From assembly GCA_026785885.1 (NCBI GenBank), contig JAJAZC010000127.1:1-47375 (forward strand): a DNA stretch of 47,375 nucleotides. Reading direction: 5' to 3'. Positions 8,044 to 14,982 of the stretch are shown piece by piece. Both the position numbers and the translations under genes were made by a program. This stretch comes from Rubrivivax sp. Lineage in GTDB: Bacteria; Pseudomonadota; Gammaproteobacteria; Burkholderiales; Burkholderiaceae_C. Below the pieces are notes generated by a model, which was not told the DNA's origin, made no database searches, and saw only the letters and a program-made list of their open reading frames with translations. Positions within the stretch are counted from its first letter, which is position 1. Every line of letters starts with the position of its first letter.

Positions 8044-8992
8044 GTGGGCCGGCCGCACGCGGCAGCGGCTGCAAGGCCGCGCGGCGGCGCTGTCGCCCGC
8101 TGCGCATGCGCTGCTGTGGGCGGCGGCCAGCGGCGCGCTGTTCTGCGTGCTCAACGCGCTGATGCGGGCCTTGGCGCTGCAGCTGCCGCCGATGCAGACG
8201 CAGTTTTTGCGCTACCTGTTCGGCTTTCTGGTGCTGTTGCCGCTGCTGCTGCGCGCCGGTGTTGCCGCCTACCGGCCGCAGAGCCCGAAGGGGCAGTTCG
8301 TGCGCGGCGCCGTGCACACGCTGGGCCTGGTGCTGTGGTTCCTGGCGCTGCCGCACATTCCGCTGGCCGACACCACGGCCATCGGCTTTACCGGGCCGCT
8401 GTTCATCCTGCTGGGCGCGTGGTGGTTTTTGAAAGAGCCCATGCGTTGGGAGCGCTGGCTGGCCACCGCGGTAGGCTTCTGTGGCGTGCTGATCGTCGTC
8501 GGCCCCAGGCTGTCGGCCAGTGGCGGCGGCTGGCATCTGCTGATGCTGAGCTCAGCGCCGGTGTTCGCGGCCTCGTTTTTGATTACCAAGGTGCTGACGC
8601 GCACCGAGCGCACCGGCGTCATCGTCTTCTGGCAGGCGCTGTCGGTGACGGTGTTCAGCCTGCCGCTTGCGCTGTGGGCTTGGCAGTGGCCGAGCCCGCT
8701 GCAATGGCTGGGCTTCGTCGTCTGCGGCGTGCTGGGCAGCAGCGGGCACTACTGCCTGACCCGCAGCTTCAGCGCCGCCGACATCTCATCGACCCAGTCG
8801 GTCAAGTTCCTGGAGCTGCTGTGGTCGGCGCTGCTCGGCTGGCTGCTGTTTGCCGATGTGCCAGCGCAGACCACGTTGCTGGGCGGTGTGGTGATCTGCG
8901 CTGCCACGTTGTGGGTGGCGCGGCGCGAGCACCAACGTTCGGCCGCTGCTGCTACGGCCGCAGCAGCAGCGGCGGCTGACCCGATGCGCTGA
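8033..8992 (+). CDS. EamA/DMT-family transporter
   Basis: A 319-residue inner-membrane protein of the drug/metabolite transporter superfamily, with about ten hydrophobic segments arranged as two EamA repeats (roughly residues 25-155 and 165-300). Typical marks are FLRYLFGFLVLLPLLL, LALPHIPLADTTAIGFTGPL, the ILLGAWWFLKEPM turn and the second-repeat counterpart FSAADISSTQSVKFLELLWS. Substrates in this family range from amino acids to nucleosides and cannot be inferred here. ATG 8033 lies inside the end of rsmI, so the pair is probably co-transcribed and translationally coupled. The C-terminus ends in an Ala-rich tail. Confidence 0.88.
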   Translation: MPFRWAGRTRQRLQGRAAALSPAAHALLWAAASGALFCVLNALMRALALQLPPMQTQFLRYLFGFLVLLPLLLRAGVAAYRPQSPKGQFVRGAVHTLGLVLWFLALPHIPLADTTAIGFTGPLFILLGAWWFLKEPMRWERWLATAVGFCGVLIVVGPRLSASGGGWHLLMLSSAPVFAASFLITKVLTRTERTGVIVFWQALSVTVFSLPLALWAWQWPSPLQWLGFVVCGVLGSSGHYCLTRSFSAADISSTQSVKFLELLWSALLGWLLFADVPAQTTLLGGVVICAATLWVARREHQRSAAAATAAAAAAADPMR

Positions 8993-9412
8993 TCAGTTGC
9001 CGCCGGGCGCGGCATGCACGCCGCTGCCCGGGCCGCTGGGCGGCATGCGCTGCGCGCCCGCGGTCTGCGCGTCGTGCTTCTGGTGGCGGATGTTCTTGCT
9101 GGCGCGGTGCTGCTGGTGGTGCAACTGTCGGCGCTCGGCCGCGGTGACTTTGCCGTCGGCCCTGGCGGCGTCTTCGCTGCGCTCGATGCGCGTTTGTTGG
9201 CGCTCCAGGCGGCGGTTTTCACGCGGCGTCAAAGCGCCGCTGGCCCGGCCGTTGTCGATGCGCTGCTCCTGTCGCTGCTGGCGGTTGTCGACGCCGGGCG
9301 TGGCGGCCGGGGCCGACGGCGTTTGTGCCGAGGCGGTGGCCACAACGAGGCTGAGCAATGCAGCGCTCACTGCGGCAGTGAGCGCGGGGATCGAGGCGGG
9401 CACGTATCGCAT
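8993..9412 (-). CDS. Small secreted protein with two related helical repeats
   Basis: A 139-residue protein with a clear signal peptide (hydrophobic core at residues 9-27, likely cleavage after ATASA-Q). The mature part is charged and Gln/Arg-rich and carries two related segments, ASGALTPRENRRLERQQ and ADGKVTAAERRQLHHQQ. Both follow the pattern (A)xGxxTxxExRxLxxQQ, which resembles a degenerate EF-hand-like loop followed by a helix. Similar small periplasmic proteins are widespread in Burkholderiales but no function is known to me. ATG 9412 is preceded by GGAG. The gene converges directly with the EamA gene, with no bases between the two stop codons. Confidence 0.72.
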   Translation of the reverse strand: MRYVPASIPALTAAVSAALLSLVVATASAQTPSAPAATPGVDNRQQRQEQRIDNGRASGALTPRENRRLERQQTRIERSEDAARADGKVTAAERRQLHHQQHRASKNIRHQKHDAQTAGAQRMPPSGPGSGVHAAPGGN

Positions 9413-9600
9413 GGCAACTCCGGTGGGTGGGTGGCTCCATTGAACGGCGCGGCCCTTGCATCCGCGCACGGTGGGCCGTTAAGCCGCGGTAAAGAAAACC
9501 GAAGCGCCGCGCGGCCGGTCGCAGTGCGGCGATGTGGGCCGACTTCTACAATCGGCGCCTTGTTTGCGCACCCGCCGCAGCGCCCTTGAAAGCCGCACCG

Positions 9601-11076
9601 ATGATCACCCGTGAACCGACGATCGAACGCCTGGCCATCGCGCAGCAACTGATGTTGGAGCCCTTCGGCCTGTCGGAAGCAACGCTGTCGCAAGCGCTGG
9701 CCGTGATCGGCGAGCACCGCGTCGACGACGCCGACCTGTACTTCCAGACCACGCGCCACGAAGGCTGGAGCCTGGAAGAAGGCATCGTCAAAAGCGGCAG
9801 CTTCAGCATCGACCAGGGTGTCGGCGTGCGCGCTGTGGCTGGCGAGAAAACGGCGTTTGCTTACAGCGACGATCTCAGCGTCGAATCCCTGATGGACGCG
9901 GCGCGCACCGTGCGCACCATTGCCGCGGCCGGACAGCACCGCCGCGTGAAATTGGCGCGGCCACCCCGGCTGGCCAAGAGCCGCGTGCTGTACGCGCCCA
10001 CCGACCCGATTGCCACGCTGGACAGCATGCAAAAGGTGGCGCTGCTGGAGAAGGTCGAGAAGCTGGCGCGCGCGAAGGACCCGCGCATTGCGCAGGTCAT
10101 GGCCAGCGTCGGTGCGGAGTACGACGTAGTGCTGGTGGCGCGCGCCGATGGCACACGTGCTGCCGACGTGCGGCCGCTGGTGCGCCTGAACGTCACCGTG
10201 ATCGCCGAGCAGACGGTAGCTGGCGAGGTGCGGCGTGAAGTCGGCAGCGGCGGTGGTGGTGGGCGCTTTGGCCTGGGCTACTTCACCGACGCGGTGATTG
10301 CGGAGTATGTCGACCATGCCGTCAGCGCGGCACTCACCAACCTGGAAAGCCGGCCGGTGCCGGCCGGTGAGATGAACGTCGTGCTGGGGCCGGGCTGGCC
10401 CGGCGTACTGCTGCACGAAGCCGTGGGCCATGGCCTGGAAGGCGACTTCAACCGCAAGGGCAGCAGCACCTTTGCCGGCCGCATCGGCCAGCGCGTGGCT
10501 TCCAAAGGCGTTACGGTTCTGGACGACGGCACGCTGCCGGACCGCCGTGGCAGCCTGAACGTCGACGACGAAGGCCACGCCACGCAGCGCAACGTGCTGA
10601 TCGAAGACGGCATCCTGCGCGGCTACATGCAGGACAGCCTGAACGCGCGGCTGTCGGGCGTCAAACCCACCGGCAACGGCCGCCGCGAAAGCTATGCGCA
10701 CCTGCCGATGCCGCGCATGACCAACACCTACATGCTGGCCGGCAGCAAAGACAAGGACGAGATCCTGGCCAGCTTGAAGCGCGGCCTGTATGCCACCAAC
10801 TTCGGCGGTGGGCAGGTCGACATCACCAGCGGCAAATTCGTCTTCAGCGCGAGTGAGGCCTACTGGGTCGAAAACGGCAAGATCCTGTATCCGGTCAAGG
10901 GTGCCACCATCATCGGCAACGGCCCTGAGGCCATGACCCGCGTCAGCATGATCGGCAACGACCTGCAGCTGGACACCGGCGTCGGCGTGTGCGGCAAAGA
11001 AGGCCAGAGCGTGCCGGTGGGCGTCGGCCAGCCGACGCTGCGTATCGAGCGATTGACCGTAGGCGGCACTGCTTGA
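9601..11076 (+). CDS. tldD: Metalloprotease TldD
   Basis: A 491-residue member of the TldD/PmbA family. TldD pairs with TldE (PmbA) to form a zinc metalloprotease that degrades unfolded peptides and matures microcin B17; it also links to CcdA and LetD handling. The zinc-site motif HEAVGHGLEGD begins at residue 272, with His272 and His277 as ligands. Other family blocks are AGEMNVVLGPGWPGVLLHE upstream, FNRKGSSTFAGRIGQRV, GHATQRNVLIEDGIL, RRESYAHLPMPRMTNTYM and the C-terminal GNDLQLDTGVGVCGKEGQS. ATG 9601 gives the family length. The partner pmbA is not in this window, which is common because the two genes are usually unlinked. Confidence 0.96.
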   Translation: MITREPTIERLAIAQQLMLEPFGLSEATLSQALAVIGEHRVDDADLYFQTTRHEGWSLEEGIVKSGSFSIDQGVGVRAVAGEKTAFAYSDDLSVESLMDAARTVRTIAAAGQHRRVKLARPPRLAKSRVLYAPTDPIATLDSMQKVALLEKVEKLARAKDPRIAQVMASVGAEYDVVLVARADGTRAADVRPLVRLNVTVIAEQTVAGEVRREVGSGGGGGRFGLGYFTDAVIAEYVDHAVSAALTNLESRPVPAGEMNVVLGPGWPGVLLHEAVGHGLEGDFNRKGSSTFAGRIGQRVASKGVTVLDDGTLPDRRGSLNVDDEGHATQRNVLIEDGILRGYMQDSLNARLSGVKPTGNGRRESYAHLPMPRMTNTYMLAGSKDKDEILASLKRGLYATNFGGGQVDITSGKFVFSASEAYWVENGKILYPVKGATIIGNGPEAMTRVSMIGNDLQLDTGVGVCGKEGQSVPVGVGQPTLRIERLTVGGTA

Positions 11077-12287
11077 GCGCCGCGGCCGTCGCCTTCGAGG
11101 ACATCGAAGCGGCGGCCGCGCGGCTGCAGGGCCAGGTTCTCGACACGCCCTGCGCCCGGAGCCAGACGCTGTCGCAGATCATCGGCGCGCAGGTCTTTCT
11201 CAAGTTCGAGAACCTGCAGTTCACCGCCAGCTTCAAGGAGCGCGGCGCGCTGAACAAGCTGACGCTGCTGATGCAGTCGGGCGCACCCATTCGCGGTGTC
11301 GTTGCTGCCAGCGCCGGCAACCATGCGCAGGGTGTGGCCCACCACGCCCAGCGTCTGGGCCTGCGCGCGGTGATCGTGATGCCGCAGCACACGCCGATGG
11401 TCAAGGTCGAGCGCACGCGCGGCTTCGGCGCCGAGGTCGTACTGCACGGTGACGGTTTCGACGCGGCGCGCGACAAGGCGCTGCGGATCGCGCACGACCA
11501 GGGCTTGAGCTTCATCCACCCCTTCGACGACGCCGCGGTGATCGCCGGCCAGGGCACCATCGGCATCGAGATGCTGCGCCAGCAGCCGACGCTGGACACG
11601 CTGGTCATCGCCGTCGGCGGCGGCGGGCTGATCAGCGGCATCGCGACCGCGGTGCGGCATTTGAAGCCCACGATGCAGATCGTCGGTGTGCAGACCAGCC
11701 GCTTCCCGGCCATGGTCAACGCCATCAAGGGCACCGCGCACGTGCAGGGCGCCAGCACGATTGCCGAGGGCATCGCGGTCGGCCTACCGGGTGAGATCAC
11801 GCAAGCCATCGTGCGCCGGCACGTCGACGACCTGGTGCTGGTCGACGAAGGCGACATCGAGCAGGCCATCGTGATGCTGCTGGAGATCGAGAAGACGCTG
11901 GTCGAAGGGGCAGGCGCCGCGGGCCTGGCGGCGCTGCTGAAGGACCCGGCGCGTTTCGCCGGGCGCAAGGTCGGCCTGGTGCTGTGCGGCGGCAACATCG
12001 ACCCGCTGCTGCTGGCCGCCATCATCGAGCGCGGCATGGTGCGCGCCGGCCGGCTGGCACGCATCCGCGTGGCCGCGCGCGACACGCCGGGCGTGCTGGC
12101 GCGCATCACCGGCGTCGTCGCTGAAGCCGGCGCCAACATCGACGAGGTGCACCACCAGCGCGCGTTCTCTTCGCTGTCGATCCAGAGCGTGGAGGTTGAA
12201 CTGGTGCTGCAGACGCGCAACCCGGCGCATGTGCAGGAGGTGGTGGCGCGGCTCGGTGCTGCGGGATTCGAGGCGCGGGTTTACTGA
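11073..12287 (+). CDS. ilvA: Threonine ammonia-lyase (threonine dehydratase) with C-terminal ACT domain
   Basis: A fold-type II PLP enzyme that converts L-threonine to 2-oxobutyrate and ammonia, the first step toward isoleucine or of threonine catabolism. The PLP lysine is Lys55 in FTASFKERGALNKL; the substrate loop ASAGNHAQGVA and the glycine-rich phosphate loop VGGGGLISG are intact. About 80 residues at the C-terminus form an ACT-type domain (IRVAARDTPGVLARITGVV), so this is the short, single-ACT form of about 404 residues rather than the long biosynthetic IlvA. TTG 11073 is the proposed start: it overlaps the tldD stop by four bases, and no ATG or GTG fits the conserved N-terminus. Whether it serves biosynthesis (ilvA) or catabolism (tdcB) is undecided. 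Confidence 0.9.
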   Translation: MSAAAVAFEDIEAAAARLQGQVLDTPCARSQTLSQIIGAQVFLKFENLQFTASFKERGALNKLTLLMQSGAPIRGVVAASAGNHAQGVAHHAQRLGLRAVIVMPQHTPMVKVERTRGFGAEVVLHGDGFDAARDKALRIAHDQGLSFIHPFDDAAVIAGQGTIGIEMLRQQPTLDTLVIAVGGGGLISGIATAVRHLKPTMQIVGVQTSRFPAMVNAIKGTAHVQGASTIAEGIAVGLPGEITQAIVRRHVDDLVLVDEGDIEQAIVMLLEIEKTLVEGAGAAGLAALLKDPARFAGRKVGLVLCGGNIDPLLLAAIIERGMVRAGRLARIRVAARDTPGVLARITGVVAEAGANIDEVHHQRAFSSLSIQSVEVELVLQTRNPAHVQEVVARLGAAGFEARVY

Positions 12288-12440
12288 GCAGGTGTGAACG
12301 AGCCTTCTGCGCGCCCCGCGGACCGGGCCCGCGCGCGCCAGCCGGTGGAACAACGCGCTGAACCCGTCTGATTTCGTGACGCGCAAATGCGCCGGCTTGA
12401 CCAGAATCGGACACGCGGCCGATCGGCAGCCGGAGCTCCC

Positions 12441-13094
12441 ATGCGCACATCCATCACCCTCTTCGTGGCCTTGAGCAGTGCAGGTGTTTTGCTGGCCTCG
12501 CCGGCGGCGGCCGGTGGGGTTTACGGGCCGGTCGGCTTTCCCGGTGCTGGGCTCGGCTTCGCCTTGCCGCTCAGCCCGCAGTTCGGCCTGCGCATCGACG
12601 CTGCAAGCATCGGCCAGCGCCGGGACACGCGGCACGAGGAAGGCATCGATTACGACGGCCGCTTGAAAGCCGACCGGCTGAGGCTCTTGGCCGATTGGTT
12701 TCCGTTTGCCGGCGGCTTCCGGCTTACCGGCGGCGTCACCGCCAACCAGTACCGGCTGGACCTGCTGGCCAGCGGGGCGGGCGGCTCGCTGACGCTCGGC
12801 AACACGCGCTACACCACCAGCGCGAATGACCGCTTTGCCGTGCAACTGCGTCTCCCGCGCAGCACGCCGTACTTCGGCTTCGGCTGGGGCCACCAGAGCG
12901 GCAACGGCTTGCGCTGGTCGGTCGATGTTGGCGCGATGCTGGGCAAAGCCACCGTTTCCTACAGCCTTACCGGCCCAATCGCCCAGCGTGCAGCGCAGAC
13001 TGACATCGACGTCGAGCTGGCCGAGTTGCGCAGCGGCGTCGGCCGCGTGCGCGCAGTACCGCAGCTGAGCCTGGGGCTGGGTTACAACTTTTAA
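12441..13094 (+). CDS. Outer-membrane beta-barrel protein, unknown role
   Basis: A 217-residue secreted protein. Residues 1-22 form a signal peptide ending in ASPAAA. The rest alternates polar and aromatic residues in short amphipathic strands (DGRLKADRLRLLADWFPFAGGFRLTGGVTANQY as a landmark around residues 70-100) and ends in the strand LSLGLGYNF, whose terminal Phe is the standard outer-membrane targeting signal. I infer a small eight-stranded barrel. The start at 12441 has GGAG six bases upstream and fits the signal peptide. No relation to the flanking genes is evident, and no specific family name is offered. Confidence 0.75.
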   Translation: MRTSITLFVALSSAGVLLASPAAAGGVYGPVGFPGAGLGFALPLSPQFGLRIDAASIGQRRDTRHEEGIDYDGRLKADRLRLLADWFPFAGGFRLTGGVTANQYRLDLLASGAGGSLTLGNTRYTTSANDRFAVQLRLPRSTPYFGFGWGHQSGNGLRWSVDVGAMLGKATVSYSLTGPIAQRAAQTDIDVELAELRSGVGRVRAVPQLSLGLGYNF

Positions 13095-13227
13095 GCCGCT
13101 GCAGCGGAGCCCGGCGCGGGCTGCGATCGTTCTTCACAACAGAACGGTTGGCCCCAAACAATGAATTTTACTTGGCGCTCGGTGCTGGGCACAGTCACGC
13201 TCTGCTGCAACCGACGAGTCCTGCGCC

Positions 13228-14982
13228 ATGGATTTACCGCTGTCCGACCTGTCGCCCTGGCGCGCTGCGCTGCTGCTGGGCCCGCCTGCGCTCTATCTGC
13301 TGGCCGCCGCCGCGGCGGCGTTGCTGTTGCCGGGCTCCAACGCGGCTTCGACAAGCGCTGCAACCACAGCTGCAAGGACAGCCACAGCCTGGCGCTGGGC
13401 GCGTGCAGCAGCACTCGGCGCTTGCTTGCTGGCGGCCTTGTCGATGGCCGCGCTGGCCCTGGGCACCAGCGCGGTGGCGCACGGGCCGGTGTTGCTGCCG
13501 CTGGGTGACTTCGGCGCGCTACTGTTCAGCCTGCGCAGTGATTGGCCGGGCGCGCTGGTAATGCTGCTGGTGGGCTTTATCGGCTGGGTCATCGTCGGCT
13601 ATTCGCAGCCCTACCTCGACGGCGAGCCGGCGCAGCGCCGCTACCTCTGCAGCCTGCTGCTGACACTGGCGGCAGTGACGCTGCTGCTGACCACCAACAA
13701 CCTGATGGTGCTGGCGCTGGCATGGATTGCCACCAGCCTGGCGCTGCACGGCCTGCTGACGTTCTTCGACCGGCGGCCGCAGGCGCTGCTGGCTGCGCAC
13801 AAGAAGTTCCTGGCCAGCCGCGCCGCGGATCTGTGCCTGCTGGCGGCCATAGCGCTGGTCGGCCACCGGCTGGGCACGCTGGAGATCGACCGCGCTATTG
13901 CCGCCGTGCAAGCGCTGCCCGGCAGCGACGGCGCACTGCAAGCCGCGGCGCTGCTGTTCGTGACCAGCGCTGTGCTCAAGTGCGCGCAGCTGCCGGTGCA
14001 CGGCTGGCTGATCCAGGTCATGGAAGCGCCGACGCCGGTGTCGGCGCTGCTGCACGCCGGTGTCGTCAACCTCGGCGGCTTTTTGCTGATTCGGCTGGGG
14101 CCGCTGGTGACGGAGGTGGCGGCCGCGCAGGCGCTGTTGGTGCTGGTGGGAAGCGTGACCGCGGTCGTCGCAGCGATGGTTGCGATGACGCGCATCAGCA
14201 TCAAGGTTGCGCTCGCCTGGTCGACCTGCGCGCAGATGGGCTTCATGTTGATGCAGTGCGGCCTGGGCCTGCATGCGCTGGCGCTGGCGCACTTGCTGGC
14301 GCATTCGCTGTACAAGGCGCACGCCTTTCTGGGCGCGGGCGGTGCGGTGGCGCAGAGCCGGCTCGTGCAGATGGCGCCGAAAGCCGTGGCGCCGGATGCC
14401 AGTGCGCTGCTGATGGGCACGGCCGCCGGCGTGGCGCTGGTGGTGAGCGTGTCGATCATCAGCGGGGCGTTGGGCGGCACAGCGGCTTCATCGACTTCAC
14501 CCGCTTCGATGGTGGCCGCGCTGATCCTGGCGCTGGCGCTGGCGCCGATGCTGGCACAGGCCTTGGCCTCGATCCGCGCACAGCCTGCAACGGTGCACGG
14601 TGACACGGTCCGCGCAGCGCGGCCGGCGCTGCTGGGCCGGGCGCTAGCGGCGGCTGCGGTGGTGGTGCTGGCCACGTGGGCGCTGCACATGCTGGCCGGC
14701 CGCGGTTGGGGCGTGTATGCCGGCACGCCGGGCACCGCGTGGCTGGTCTGGGTGGTGGGCTGCTTCGTGCTGCTGCTGGTGCTGCAAAGCGTGGTCAAGG
14801 CACGGCCGCACGGCGCGCTGGCGCGGCGCCTGTACCCGTGGTTCTTCGCCGGCTTCTACCTCGACGAATTGTTCAGCCGCCTGACGCTGCGCGTGTGGCC
14901 GCTGCGCCTGCCCGGGACGGCCACTGGGCCGCGGCTTGTGGCACCCGAAACTGCCCTGCACAACCCGCCCGGAGCTCTGTAA
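13228..14982 (+). CDS. dabB: Dissolved inorganic carbon transporter, membrane subunit DabB
   Basis: A 584-residue, highly hydrophobic protein of the NuoL/MrpA ion-translocating family with a dozen or more membrane segments. Proton-channel landmarks include the lysine-containing helix VLKCAQLPVHGWLIQVMEAPTPVSALLHAG and the segment MTRISIKVALAWSTCAQMGFM. Ending in a short soluble tail, it lacks the rest of complex I around it. The gene is followed at once by dabA, and this pair forms the DAB system, which uses ion flow through DabB to drive CO2 hydration by DabA and thus accumulate bicarbonate. ATG 13228 is the first start matching the N-terminus; its ribosome binding site is weak. The stop TAA shares one base with the dabA ATG. 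Confidence 0.92.
   Translation: MDLPLSDLSPWRAALLLGPPALYLLAAAAAALLLPGSNAASTSAATTAARTATAWRWARAAALGACLLAALSMAALALGTSAVAHGPVLLPLGDFGALLFSLRSDWPGALVMLLVGFIGWVIVGYSQPYLDGEPAQRRYLCSLLLTLAAVTLLLTTNNLMVLALAWIATSLALHGLLTFFDRRPQALLAAHKKFLASRAADLCLLAAIALVGHRLGTLEIDRAIAAVQALPGSDGALQAAALLFVTSAVLKCAQLPVHGWLIQVMEAPTPVSALLHAGVVNLGGFLLIRLGPLVTEVAAAQALLVLVGSVTAVVAAMVAMTRISIKVALAWSTCAQMGFMLMQCGLGLHALALAHLLAHSLYKAHAFLGAGGAVAQSRLVQMAPKAVAPDASALLMGTAAGVALVVSVSIISGALGGTAASSTSPASMVAALILALALAPMLAQALASIRAQPATVHGDTVRAARPALLGRALAAAAVVVLATWALHMLAGRGWGVYAGTPGTAWLVWVVGCFVLLLVLQSVVKARPHGALARRLYPWFFAGFYLDELFSRLTLRVWPLRLPGTATGPRLVAPETALHNPPGAL

Noticed and set aside
9547-9552. TACAAT as a -10 box for tldD
   Set aside because: No -35 element at 16-18 bases upstream; a single hexamer in a GC-rich region is not enough.
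9367-10701. 444-codon minus-strand frame over tldD
   Set aside because: Shadow of tldD; composition is biased and it has no recognisable domain.
13161-13508. 115-codon frame overlapping the dabB start
   Set aside because: Out of frame with dabB and without a family match; dabB at 13228 accounts for the coding signal.
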